Part shown: one piece after another, positions 37,558 to 45,834 of the stretch
How positions within the stretch are numbered: position 1 is the stretch's first letter
Layout of the letters: each line of letters begins with the position of its first letter
Source of the DNA: an uncultured Rhodobacter sp.
Lineage (GTDB): Bacteria; Pseudomonadota; Alphaproteobacteria; Rhodobacterales; Rhodobacteraceae
DNA length: 64,000 bases
NCBI GenBank assembly: GCA_945952585.1
Contig: CAMFII010000001.1
Span: 620,001 to 684,000, forward strand
Reading direction: 5' to 3'
Made by a program: the position numbers and the translations under genes
The notes under the pieces: model-generated
What the model was told of the DNA's origin: nothing
The model's database searches: none
The model's input: only the letters and a program-made list of their open reading frames with translations

Positions 37558-39087
37558 GTGCGCGGTCCCCACAACATCTGGCGGCTGGTCCGCACCGGCG
37601 CGACGCTGGAGCGCACGGGTGCGATGGGCGTGGTCCTCGAGGCGATGAATGCCCCGCCCCGGTTGCGCTTCGTTGCCTGGGCGCTTGGCTGGCCCTTCAA
37701 GTGGCTTGGGCTGAAGGGCAATCCCGGACTTCCGCCGGCCACGCGCGCCCTGACGGCCTTGGGTCCCGCCTACATCAAGTTCGGGCAGATCCTGTCGACG
37801 CGTCCAGACATCGTTGGCGACGAACTGGCCGAGCAGCTGAAATACCTGCAAGACAAGTTGCCGCCTTTTCCGACCGATATCGCCAAGCAGATGGTCGAGG
37901 CAGAACTTGGCATTCCGGTCGATCAGGCATTCTCGGAATTCTCCGAGCCGGTTGCGGCCGCTTCCATCGCCCAGGTCCACCGCGCGCGGCTGCGTGACAA
38001 CGGCGAAGAAGTCGCGGTCAAGGTCCTGCGCCCGCATATCGAGCGCGCCTTCCGGACCGACATCGACGCCTTCTATCTGGCCGCGCGCTTGATCGAAATG
38101 CTTTCGCCCGCGTCGCGCCGCCTTCGCCCGATGGATGTCATCGCGCACTTTGAGGGCGTCGTGATGGGCGAGCTGGACCTTCGGCTGGAAAGCGCTGCCG
38201 CGTCGGAATTCGCGGCAAATACCGAGAAGGACGAAGGCTTCCAGGTGCCGAAGCCGGTCTGGAACCTGTCCGGTCGCACGGTGATGACGATCGGCTGGGC
38301 CGAGGGGATCGCCCTGTCCGACAATGCCGCGATCGACGCCGCCGGGCATGACCGGGCGCGCCTTGCGACGAGGGTGCTGCAACTCTTCCTCAGCCATGCA
38401 CTGCGCGACGGCTATTTCCATGCCGACATGCATCAGGGCAACCTGAAGGTCGCCGCGAACGGCGACATCATCGCCTATGACTTCGGGATCATGGGCCGGA
38501 TCGACGAGTATACCCGCCGGGTCTATGCCGAGATTCTCTATGGCTTCATCCGTCGCGACTATCGCCGTGTGGCCGAGGTTCATTTCGAGGCGGGTTATGT
38601 TCCCGCCGACCGCGACATTGACGAATTTGCCCGCGCTCTGCGCGCGGTGGGCGAGCCGATCTTCGGCATGGAGGCGAACCGCATCTCGATGGCGCGTCTG
38701 CTCGCCTACCTGTTCGAGGTGACCGAGCGCTTCGGGATGGAAACGCGCACCGAGCTGATCCTGCTGCAGCGGACCATGGTCGTGGTCGAGGGCGTCGCGC
38801 GCAGCCTAGACGCGCATATCAACATCTGGCAGGTCGCCCGCCCGATAGTCGAAGGCTATATCCGCAGCAACATTGGCCCCCGTGCGCTGGCGCGCGACCT
38901 GGCAAAGACAGCCAGGGTTCTGGCACGGTTCGGCCCGAGACTGCCGGGCGTGGTCGAGGGGATGCTGATCCGGCAGACAGAACGTCCTGCGCCCGTGGTG
39001 GCTCCGAAGCGGACGCATCCGGTCGTCTGGATGGTGGCCGGGGCGGCGTTGACCGGGCTGGGAATGCTGCTGCACTCGCTGCTCTAG
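37558..39087 (+). CDS. ubiB: UbiB / ABC1-type atypical kinase for ubiquinone biosynthesis
   Basis: This 509-residue protein kinase-like ATPase supports ubiquinone synthesis at the inner membrane. It has the ABC1-specific KxGQ region YIKFGQILSTRPDIV, the alanine-rich loop AAASIAQVH and FHADMHQGN (catalytic loop), followed by YDFGIMG (DFG equivalent). Two C-terminal hydrophobic stretches (last about 35 residues) anchor it in the membrane. The start is a GTG directly after the ubiE stop. Confidence 0.95.
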   Translation: MRGPHNIWRLVRTGATLERTGAMGVVLEAMNAPPRLRFVAWALGWPFKWLGLKGNPGLPPATRALTALGPAYIKFGQILSTRPDIVGDELAEQLKYLQDKLPPFPTDIAKQMVEAELGIPVDQAFSEFSEPVAAASIAQVHRARLRDNGEEVAVKVLRPHIERAFRTDIDAFYLAARLIEMLSPASRRLRPMDVIAHFEGVVMGELDLRLESAAASEFAANTEKDEGFQVPKPVWNLSGRTVMTIGWAEGIALSDNAAIDAAGHDRARLATRVLQLFLSHALRDGYFHADMHQGNLKVAANGDIIAYDFGIMGRIDEYTRRVYAEILYGFIRRDYRRVAEVHFEAGYVPADRDIDEFARALRAVGEPIFGMEANRISMARLLAYLFEVTERFGMETRTELILLQRTMVVVEGVARSLDAHINIWQVARPIVEGYIRSNIGPRALARDLAKTARVLARFGPRLPGVVEGMLIRQTERPAPVVAPKRTHPVVWMVAGAALTGLGMLLHSLL

Positions 39088-39899
39088 GCCGACATTTCCA
39101 GTTTCAGAGCCATTTCGTAATCAGATGCTCCGCGTTCGGCGCGCCAGAGACAATGCGCCGCCATGCGAAGACGATAGGCCGGAAGAAGTGACTCAAGGCG
39201 CTTTACCACCGCCGGATCGGGATAGGCCCGCAGGAAAGCTGCCCGTTCATCGTTGGTCATGACGCTCCCGCGATACAGCCATTGCATGGCCGGCGACAGG
39301 AACGTTGCGAGGTCTTCTGTCGGATCGCCAAGGGCCGGGCATTGCCAATCGATGGCGGTGACCGAGCCAGAGCCGACGATCAGGTTTCCGGGAACGATGT
39401 CGGCATGAATCGGAACAGTCGCCTGACATGGTTCGACCTGGACATGGCTGCTTTCTGCCCTCGGCAGACTGCCCCGGCATTCCGCAAGAATAGCCTCCGC
39501 CTGAGCGGTCACCGCGGCACCGCCTGAGGCGAGCCTGCGGAAAGCCGGAAGGGGGGAGGGCCGACAGGCATGCAACCGGTGCAGCATTTCGGCAACCGGA
39601 CGCGGGTCGGCGCGCCAGGTCGACCCTTTCAGAAAGCCATAGGCAATCCATCCAGCCCCGGAGCCGGTCAGCCGGGGCGCAAGGCCAAGCGGCCCGAAGC
39701 AGCGCAACGCTTCGACTTCGGCCGCGTCATCGTTCGGAAACAGCGGGCTTGCCTGGGAGCCGTCGAAGACCTTGACCACCTGATCGCCAACCCGCCAAAG
39801 GTGGTTGGTGCGGCCGCCCGTCAGTGGCAGCCAGTCAACGCCGGTCAGGCCGGGCAAGGCCGTCTCGATGGTTCTGCGTAGCGTGGGCGAGAGTTTCAT
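39084..39899 (-). CDS. Aminoglycoside phosphotransferase/choline kinase-like protein
   Basis: This 271-residue protein has the APH/ChoK kinase fold: VDWLPLTGGRTNHLWRVG for the glycine-rich loop, IHADIVPGNLIVGS for the catalytic loop and AIDWQCPALGDPTEDLATF for the metal-binding aspartate segment. Such proteins phosphorylate small hydroxyl compounds (choline, homoserine, thiamine, antibiotics). The thiamine- or choline-type cellular kinases are more likely than a resistance gene. It overlaps the ubiB stop by four bases on the opposite strand. Confidence 0.8.
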   Translation of the reverse strand: MKLSPTLRRTIETALPGLTGVDWLPLTGGRTNHLWRVGDQVVKVFDGSQASPLFPNDDAAEVEALRCFGPLGLAPRLTGSGAGWIAYGFLKGSTWRADPRPVAEMLHRLHACRPSPLPAFRRLASGGAAVTAQAEAILAECRGSLPRAESSHVQVEPCQATVPIHADIVPGNLIVGSGSVTAIDWQCPALGDPTEDLATFLSPAMQWLYRGSVMTNDERAAFLRAYPDPAVVKRLESLLPAYRLRMAAHCLWRAERGASDYEMALKLEMSA

Positions 39900-39944
39900 G
39901 CGGCCGGGAAGCTAGTCTGACCGCTTCCGCGCTGCAAGCGCCGC

Positions 39945-40616
39945 TCAGCCGTTGCGCAGCGCGGTGATCTTGCTGGCCGAGACCTCGATACCCCCCTTGA
40001 AGACAAGGATCGTGTCGTCGCTTCCGCCGCGCGCTTCCTGAATCTCTCCGTAGCTTTCGACAGGCGTTGTCGAAACAACGGTCCCGTCAGTCAGGTTCTG
40101 CACTTCGAAACTGTAGGTTCCGGCCGCCAGTGGCGATCCGTCCGATGCGGTTCCTTTCCAGTCGAAGGACGTCGCACCATCTGGAATGGCCTCGCTGGCG
40201 ACGATGGTTCCGCTCTGGTCGCGGACGACCAGCCGGGCGCTGTCGCCGGCGGAATCGAAGGTCGGGAACAGGGTCACCGGAGTTCCGTCATAAGCGACAT
40301 CCATATCGGCCCGCGCCTGCTGCCCGACCCATCCCGCAAGCTGGGACATGTTCGACAGGTTCAGCTTGGCCGCCATCCCGTCCAGAAGCTCGTTGGTCTT
40401 GGTCTGCTGCTCGACCGACGAGAAAGTGGCCAGTTGCGCGGCGAACTGAGTCGAATCCATCGGGTCGAGCGGGTCCTGATTCTTCAGTTGCGTCGTTAGA
40501 AGATTCAGGAAGGTGTTGAAGTCCCCTCCGGTCGAAGTCGTTGCCGTGCTCACACTGTTGCTTCCTGCCGATGAAGAGGTTGCAGCTACGCCTGTCGTGA
40601 CGTTGGTGATGGTCAT
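39945..40616 (-). CDS. flgD: Flagellar hook capping protein FlgD
   Basis: This 223-residue protein caps the growing hook so that FlgE subunits can polymerise. It has FLNLLTTQLKNQDPLDPMDS and QFAAQLATFSSVEQQTKTNE, then a FlgD beta-sandwich/FnIII-like C-terminal half (FDWKGTASDGSPLAAGTYSF). The ATG at 40616 is chosen just after the fliK stop. It is the distal gene of a fliK-flgD unit. Confidence 0.95.
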   Translation of the reverse strand: MTITNVTTGVAATSSSAGSNSVSTATTSTGGDFNTFLNLLTTQLKNQDPLDPMDSTQFAAQLATFSSVEQQTKTNELLDGMAAKLNLSNMSQLAGWVGQQARADMDVAYDGTPVTLFPTFDSAGDSARLVVRDQSGTIVASEAIPDGATSFDWKGTASDGSPLAAGTYSFEVQNLTDGTVVSTTPVESYGEIQEARGGSDDTILVFKGGIEVSASKITALRNG

Positions 40617-40626
40617 ACCGTTTCCC

Positions 40627-41895
40627 TCAAAGGCGGAGATTGAGCCCGGTGCCTGTCCGGTGGGTGGGGTCAGGGGAAAGCACCCGGACCTCGGCGATGC
40701 TGACATTCTCGCCAACCGGAAACTGGCCTGGAGCAGCGAATGAGTGCGAACGCTGGCTTCCGCCAGACCAGCCTGCGAAGTCGAGCGTCCCGCCCGCGAA
40801 CCCCGCAGCCCTTAGTTCCTTCATCAGGACTTCGCCGTTGCGGCGCATCAGATCCAGGGTTTCGGGCCGCTCCGCCTGGACCGTAACGCGCGTCGCCTCG
40901 CTTTCTACCGCGACACGTATCCTGAGCCGGCCGAGTTCGTGCGGCGCAAGCTGGATCTCGACCTCGTCGCCCGCCTTCGACTGGATGATCCTTGCAATTT
41001 CAGGTCCAAGGGACCCAGGCGTGGCCGCTACGACAGGTGCCGCGACGGCCATGGAAGGCCGGTTGGTCGCCATGCCATCCGCGCCGACAGGGAAAGCCGC
41101 GGAGGATGGGTTTGCGACCAGCGAACCAAAGGCAATCCCGGCAACATCGCCGGGTTCGACAGCAACGTCGGCAGTATCCGTGGCGTCGGCTGCGCCATTT
41201 CGACCTCCGTCTCGCATTGCGGGGTGCGTCGCGGCAAGAGTCGCCACGGTGCTGGTCTGCTCCACCCGGTTTGGCGTCGCCGCGGAGGGTGTCGATTGCC
41301 CCTGATCCTTGAGCAAGGCTCTATCCTCCTGGGTGATATCGGCCTCAATCCGGTCGGCTTTCACGGGCGGCGCTCCGGTCAATGGAGGCGTTCCAGAACC
41401 AGAGCGGATTTCTGCCGCAGGCCTCGCTTCCGCGGCCTGGATCTCGATACCGAGTGGTCCATCGCCCGTTGAGCAGGAACCACTGGCTGGAAGCAGCACG
41501 GCAGAGGCCAAAGCTGGACTTGGAACCGGACAGTCATCCCTGTCGTCATCCCGATCGTCGATCCGGGGCGACTCTGCCGCGCCGGCGGCAGACAGAACCG
41601 GAGCCCGAACATCGGTGGCATCAAGAAAGACGTCCGAATCTGCCATCTCCACCGCCTCTGTAACAACATCGCTGGATGGTGGAGCATTCTCCTCCGTTTG
41701 CGCCGACTGGGCCGGTGCGCGGGATGCAACAGGCAGGGCAGGCTGCGCATCCTCGGGTTGCGCAGAGTCGGCAGGCGTATCGGCAAGAACCGCGTCGAAT
41801 CCCACCGCATCGCCGCCGTCCAGCGCAGGATCATTCGGTGGCACAGTCCGTGTGGAGGCGGTCGCCGGCAAAGACTGGGCAGCTACAGGCAGCAT
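40627..41895 (-). CDS. fliK: Flagellar hook-length control protein FliK
   Basis: This 422-residue secreted ruler protein has a long low-complexity N-terminal region rich in Ala, Pro and Asp and a conserved C-terminal domain (EVEIQLAPHELGRLRIRVAV, then LDLMRRNGEVLMKELRAAGF) that switches export specificity through FlhB. It precedes flgD by ten bases. Its promoter region is shared with the divergent flgJ and has a CtrA-like box. Confidence 0.92.
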   Translation of the reverse strand: MLPVAAQSLPATASTRTVPPNDPALDGGDAVGFDAVLADTPADSAQPEDAQPALPVASRAPAQSAQTEENAPPSSDVVTEAVEMADSDVFLDATDVRAPVLSAAGAAESPRIDDRDDDRDDCPVPSPALASAVLLPASGSCSTGDGPLGIEIQAAEARPAAEIRSGSGTPPLTGAPPVKADRIEADITQEDRALLKDQGQSTPSAATPNRVEQTSTVATLAATHPAMRDGGRNGAADATDTADVAVEPGDVAGIAFGSLVANPSSAAFPVGADGMATNRPSMAVAAPVVAATPGSLGPEIARIIQSKAGDEVEIQLAPHELGRLRIRVAVESEATRVTVQAERPETLDLMRRNGEVLMKELRAAGFAGGTLDFAGWSGGSQRSHSFAAPGQFPVGENVSIAEVRVLSPDPTHRTGTGLNLRL

Positions 41896-41942
41896 GGAAC
41901 CTTCGAGTTCTATCGAGACATGCCACTGTTGCCGGGCAAGGC

Positions 41943-41957
41943 TTACCGATCATTTAC
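41943..41957. promoter_or_regulatory. CtrA-like box between fliK and flgJ
   Basis: TTAC-CGATCAT-TTAC has two half-sites at the exact N7 spacing of the CtrA consensus (TTAA-N7-TTAA), each with one mismatch. It lies midway in the 107-base divergent intergenic region. Confidence 0.5.
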
Positions 41958-42002
41958 CGCGCCTCCGGATGATGCGGAAAACTTGCACCAGAAAGGTTGC
42001 CC

Positions 42003-42302
42003 ATGAACTTCACGATTGCCAGGGTCGACGGCCGACCCGATCAACCCGCCGCTTCACGCGCCAATTCCGCCGAACGCGATCCCCGCAAATGGCAGGCGGC
42101 GCAGGAGCTTGAGGCGAACTTTCTCGCCGAGATGCTCGATGCAGCCGGCCTGGATGACGAAAGCACGTCTTTTGGTGGCGGCATCGGCGCTGAACAGTTC
42201 GGGTCTTTCCTGCGCCAGGGTCAGGCCGAAGCGATGGTCAGGGCAGGCGGGATCGGCCTCGCCGAACAGTTCTACAACTCGCTGGAGAAACGGGATGACT
42301 GA
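42003..42302 (+). CDS. flgJ: Rod-binding FlgJ-like protein without muramidase domain
   Basis: This 99-residue protein matches only the N-terminal rod-scaffold half of FlgJ (WQAAQELEANFLAEMLDAAG, then FGGGIGAEQFGSFLRQGQAE). The C-terminal peptidoglycan hydrolase of enterobacterial FlgJ is absent, as usual in Alphaproteobacteria; the separate SLT protein at 55976-56662 may supply it. The ATG at 42003 is preferred to a TTG two codons earlier. It overlaps flgN by eight bases. Confidence 0.88.
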   Translation: MNFTIARVDGRPDQPAASRANSAERDPRKWQAAQELEANFLAEMLDAAGLDDESTSFGGGIGAEQFGSFLRQGQAEAMVRAGGIGLAEQFYNSLEKRDD

Positions 42303-42621
42303 GATCGCCGACCTGCAACGACTGCTTGCCGATCTGCGCGCCGAACTTCGGCGCGGTCGATACGCGCGCCTGCCCGAGGTGCTGCCGGTTCTCGAGGCAA
42401 GAGTGTCAGAACTGATGCCAGGGGACGCCGCGGTGAACGAATCGCTCAAGGCCGAGGCACGCCGGACGTCTCGTGCGGCCCGGGCCGCGCTTCAAGGCAT
42501 ACGGGCCGGTCAGCGCCGGGTCGCCGAACTCATGAGGATCGAGGCGGGGTTTCTGTCATATGATGCCGGGGGAACGGCCGAGACGGCTGCGCCTCCCCCA
42601 TCGCTGAGCCGACAGCTTTGA
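42295..42621 (+). CDS. flgN: FlgN-like flagellar chaperone
   Basis: This 108-residue helical protein has a FlgN-like layout (MTEIADLQRLLADLRAELRR, then EARRTSRAARAALQGIRAGQ). FlgN chaperones the hook-associated proteins FlgK and FlgL, which are not in the window. The assignment is mainly by context and helical pattern, so it is moderate. It overlaps flgJ and precedes fliC. Confidence 0.65.
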   Translation: MTEIADLQRLLADLRAELRRGRYARLPEVLPVLEARVSELMPGDAAVNESLKAEARRTSRAARAALQGIRAGQRRVAELMRIEAGFLSYDAGGTAETAAPPPSLSRQL

Positions 42622-42671
42622 CCAAGATGCGGCAGTTTCGCATCAAATCCTATGCACTGTGGGCTTGCGGC

Positions 42672-42686
42672 TTAGGACGCTGTTAG
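42672..42686. promoter_or_regulatory. CtrA-like box upstream of flagellin
   Basis: TTAG-GACGCTG-TTAG matches the CtrA half-site spacing (N7) with one mismatch per half-site. It lies 149 bases before the fliC start, in the flgN-fliC gap. That gap also contains a six-base dyad at 42626-42644. Confidence 0.45.
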
Positions 42687-42834
42687 GGCGCGACGCGTTG
42701 AGATGGCGTTGCATCCCGGCTCGCGGGGTGGCGCGGACAGGGGTCCGCACGGCCAGTACGCCATCCAGGCCATCTTCACGATGGCGCCCAACCGGCCCGA
42801 CGCAAAGCGCGGCCGAAACTATGGTGACTTCAGA

Positions 42835-44124
42835 ATGTCTTCGATCCTTACCAATACCAGCTCGATGGTTGCGCTGCAGACGTTGAAAAACGTCAACGCG
42901 AGCCTTGCCAAGACACAGGATGAAATCTCCACCGGCAAGAAGGTTGCTTCGGCCAAGGACAATGCCGCGGTCTGGGCGATCTCGAAGGTGATGGAGGCCG
43001 ATGCCGACAGCTTCAAAGGCATCTCCGACAGCCTGTCCGTCGGCTCGTCGACTGTTTCGGTGGCGCGCACGGCAGCGGAAACCACGACGGACCTGCTGAA
43101 GTCGATCAAGGAAAAGATCGTCTCGGCGCAGGCTGACAACGTCGATCGCGCAAAGCTCCAGACCGACATTAAGGCTTTGACGAAACAAATCGAATCCACC
43201 GTCAATGCGGCCCAGTTCAACGGCCTGAACCTGGTCAACGGTTCAGTCACCTCGACGAACACCAACGGCGCCACTGGCGTCAACGTCCTGTCCTCGCTTG
43301 ACCGTGACTCGGCCGGCAACGTGACGGCCAGCTCGATCGGCGTGGATGCGCAGAACCTTTCCCTCGCGGCGGGCACCGCCCTGAGCACTCTGGCCGCGTC
43401 AGTTGGCACGGATCCGGGTGCTCTTGGCGTGATCGAGGCGAATGATGGCGGGACCAACGATTCCATCACGCTCGATACCTTCGCCTTCCTCGATAACAGC
43501 GGCGGGGCCACCGGCGGTGTGGCGCTCAGCCGGACAGCGGCCGGAGTGGACAATTCGGTGGGTGACGGCCTTGTCGAGGGTGACGAGCTTCGCCTGCGGA
43601 TCGGATCGGTTGAAGGCCGCTATACGATCAAGGAAGGCGACACCGCCGAAGCCATCGCGGGCGGGCTGAAGAATGCCCTGATTTCGGGCGGGATCGACAG
43701 CGCATCCTTCACGCTCGATATCACAACGGCTGGCGAATTGACCGTCACCAACCAGACAAACAGCGATGAAACCTTTGCCTTCTCGGCGACTCGTGGGTCT
43801 GGCGGGCTGGCGGCCCTTTCGTCGATGGATGTCTCGACTGCATCCGGGGCGGAGGACGCGCTTGCCTCGATCGAGGGGATGATCCAGACGGCGATCGATG
43901 CCTCGGCCGCCTTCGGTTCGGTCCAAAGCCGCATCGAGACGCAGACCAGCTTTGTCGGCGATCTGGTCGATGCCTTGAAATCCGGTATCGGCGCGATGGT
44001 CGATGCCGACATGGAGGAAGCCTCGGCCCGCCTCACCGCCCTGCAGACCCAGCAGCAGTTGGGGATCCAGTCGCTGTCCATCGCCAACCAGGCACCGCAG
44101 AGCATTCTGAAACTGTTCCAGTGA
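42835..44124 (+). CDS. fliC: Flagellin
   Basis: This 429-residue filament subunit has conserved D0/D1 ends: MSSILTNTSSMVALQTLKNV at the N-terminus with ISTGKKVASAKDNAA, and SLSIANQAPQSILKLF at the C-terminus. The central 150-340 region is variable and surface exposed (about 190 residues). The ATG at 42835 opens the family consensus; longer upstream extension is not flagellin-like. A strong hairpin follows at 44143-44170. FlaF and FlbT downstream control its secretion and translation. Confidence 0.96.
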   Translation: MSSILTNTSSMVALQTLKNVNASLAKTQDEISTGKKVASAKDNAAVWAISKVMEADADSFKGISDSLSVGSSTVSVARTAAETTTDLLKSIKEKIVSAQADNVDRAKLQTDIKALTKQIESTVNAAQFNGLNLVNGSVTSTNTNGATGVNVLSSLDRDSAGNVTASSIGVDAQNLSLAAGTALSTLAASVGTDPGALGVIEANDGGTNDSITLDTFAFLDNSGGATGGVALSRTAAGVDNSVGDGLVEGDELRLRIGSVEGRYTIKEGDTAEAIAGGLKNALISGGIDSASFTLDITTAGELTVTNQTNSDETFAFSATRGSGGLAALSSMDVSTASGAEDALASIEGMIQTAIDASAAFGSVQSRIETQTSFVGDLVDALKSGIGAMVDADMEEASARLTALQTQQQLGIQSLSIANQAPQSILKLFQ

Positions 44125-44142
44125 TGATCCGCGACTGACCGG

Positions 44143-44170
44143 TCGCCGGGCCGGACGTTCGGCCCGGCGA
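44143..44170 (+). terminator. Hairpin after fliC
   Basis: Perfect 11-bp arms (TCGCCGGGCCG, 44143-44153, and complement 44160-44170) with a six-base loop lie 18 bases after the fliC stop. No T tract follows, so it may be an mRNA stabiliser or attenuator between the abundant flagellin and flaF-flbT. Confidence 0.6.
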
Positions 44171-44210
44171 TCTGACGGCCTCGCTTGAACCGACCAGGAA
44201 AGTATCAATC

Positions 44211-44588
44211 GTGAATGCACTCGATCTGGCCAAAACGGCCTATGTCGGCGCGGCTGCGCCGGCCCGAACCTTGCGCAGCATAGAGTATGGACTGTTCGCC
44301 AAAGTCACGCAGGCGCTGCAGGCAGCCTGCTCCGCCGGACGGTCGGACTTTCCCCGGCTCGCCGCCGCGCTCCACGACAATCGCAGCCTCTGGACCGCCC
44401 TCGCTGCGGATGTCGCTCAGCCTGGAAATCAGCTTCCTGCCACCCTGAAGGCGCAGCTTTTCCAGCTTTACCAATTCACAGATCAGCACAGCCGCAAGCT
44501 TCTGGCAGGGGAGGGTGAGCCCGATGTCCTCGTTGACATCAATCTGGCAATCATGCGCGGCCTGCGCGGGACAGGCGGTGCGGCATGA
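44211..44588 (+). CDS. flaF: Flagellar biosynthesis regulator FlaF
   Basis: This 125-residue alphaproteobacterial protein matches FlaF (MNALDLAKTAYVGAAAPART, DFPRLAAALHDNRSLWTALA, NQLPATLKAQLFQLYQFTDQ). In Caulobacter FlaF is needed for flagellin secretion and acts with FlbT. The start is GTG at 44211. It overlaps flbT by four bases. Confidence 0.92.
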   Translation: MNALDLAKTAYVGAAAPARTLRSIEYGLFAKVTQALQAACSAGRSDFPRLAAALHDNRSLWTALAADVAQPGNQLPATLKAQLFQLYQFTDQHSRKLLAGEGEPDVLVDINLAIMRGLRGTGGAA

Positions 44589-44989
44589 CCGGCCTGGTCC
44601 TGAAGCTCGCTCCCAAAGAACGGGTGCTCATCAATGGTGCCGTCATCGAGAATGGCGACCGACGGTCGCGCCTCGCCATCATGACGCCAAATGCGCATAT
44701 CCTCAGGCTGCGGGATGCCATCCATCCAGAGCAGGCGAATACTCCCGTGCGGCGCGTCTGCTACATCGCCCAGTTGGTGCTCTCCGGCGATGCGGATCCC
44801 TCCGAGGCGCGCCTTCAACTGCTCCGTGGGATCGAGCAGTTGAGCCAGGTCCTGACCGACCATGACAGCCGGACCCTGCTTGCAGGAGCGACGACGGCGA
44901 TCCAGCAGGGCTTGACCTATCAGGCCCTGAAATACCTACGGAGCCTTCTTCCGCGGGAAGAGCGGCTTTTCGCGGCAGCGGTCCGATGA
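44585..44989 (+). CDS. flbT: Flagellar biosynthesis repressor FlbT
   Basis: This 134-residue regulator has MTGLVLKLAPKERVLINGAV and VCYIAQLVLSGDADPSEARL. In Caulobacter FlbT binds the flagellin mRNA leader and represses translation when the hook is incomplete. The roughly 150-base fliC leader is a plausible target. It overlaps the following DUF1217 gene by four bases. Confidence 0.93.
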   Translation: MTGLVLKLAPKERVLINGAVIENGDRRSRLAIMTPNAHILRLRDAIHPEQANTPVRRVCYIAQLVLSGDADPSEARLQLLRGIEQLSQVLTDHDSRTLLAGATTAIQQGLTYQALKYLRSLLPREERLFAAAVR

Positions 44990-45834
44990 CGGCCTCAGTC
45001 GCGCTTCCCTTCGGCGGCTTGTCCGGCTGGGTCTACCTACAACGGACCCGCGCCGCGCAAGAGGCAATCGTCGCGGCCGATCCGCAGAACCTGCGCGACG
45101 AGACCTATTTCCGGGAGAAGATTGCAACCGTTACCAGCGCCGAGGATCTGGTCGCGGACCGGCGCCTGCTGAAGGTCGCCTTGGGCGCCTTCGGGCTCGA
45201 GGGCGACATCGGGAACCGGTACTTCATCCGGAAGGTTCTGGAAGATGGCTCCGGTGAGGATTCCGACCTTGCCAACAGGCTGTCGGACAAGAACTACCTC
45301 GCCCTGACCCAGGCCTTCGGGTTCGATCAGGAAGGCGATCCAAAAACCTCATCCGACGGGTTCGCCGACTCCATTCTGAAGGCTTATCGAAGCAAGGCCT
45401 TCCAATCCGCTGTCGGCGAACGCAGCAATGTGCTGCGCCTTGCGCTGAATGCCGACGAAACGCTGGGCGACATCGCGTCGGCATCCTCGAGCGAAAACAC
45501 GAAATGGTACAAGATCCTCGGGTCCGCGCCGCTCCGCCAAGTCTTCATGACCGCCTTCAACCTGCCTAAGTCGTTTTCGTCGCAGGACCTCGATCAGCAA
45601 CTTGCGGGCATGAAACAACGCGCCCATCAACTGTTCGGAAGCGAAAGCGTCAGCCAGTTTGTCGATGCAGAAAAGCGCGCCTCTCTTGTCCGTCGCTACA
45701 TGGTCATGGCAGGCGATGATGTGTCGACCGTTGCTACCGGCAGTCAGGGGGCCGCGCTTGCCGTGCTTCAGGCGGGGACAAGAGGCACGGACACGACCAG
45801 CACCCTTCTTTCAGTCCTGCTCAAGCGCGCCTAG
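44986..45834 (+). CDS. DUF1217 domain-containing flagellar protein
   Basis: This 282-residue protein fits DUF1217: DETYFREKIATVTSAEDLVA, RLLKVALGAFGLEGDI and NRYFIRKVLEDG, followed by helical repeats. DUF1217 genes occur in alphaproteobacterial flagellar clusters, but I know of no established role. Coupling to flbT suggests a late flagellar function. It converges with fliI, overlapping its stop by four bases. Confidence 0.82.
   Translation: MTASVALPFGGLSGWVYLQRTRAAQEAIVAADPQNLRDETYFREKIATVTSAEDLVADRRLLKVALGAFGLEGDIGNRYFIRKVLEDGSGEDSDLANRLSDKNYLALTQAFGFDQEGDPKTSSDGFADSILKAYRSKAFQSAVGERSNVLRLALNADETLGDIASASSSENTKWYKILGSAPLRQVFMTAFNLPKSFSSQDLDQQLAGMKQRAHQLFGSESVSQFVDAEKRASLVRRYMVMAGDDVSTVATGSQGAALAVLQAGTRGTDTTSTLLSVLLKRA

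Noticed and set aside
42626-42644. A terminator between flgN and fliC (GATGCG/CGCATC dyad)
   Set aside because: The stem has six pairs and no T tract, so it is too weak to call a terminator.
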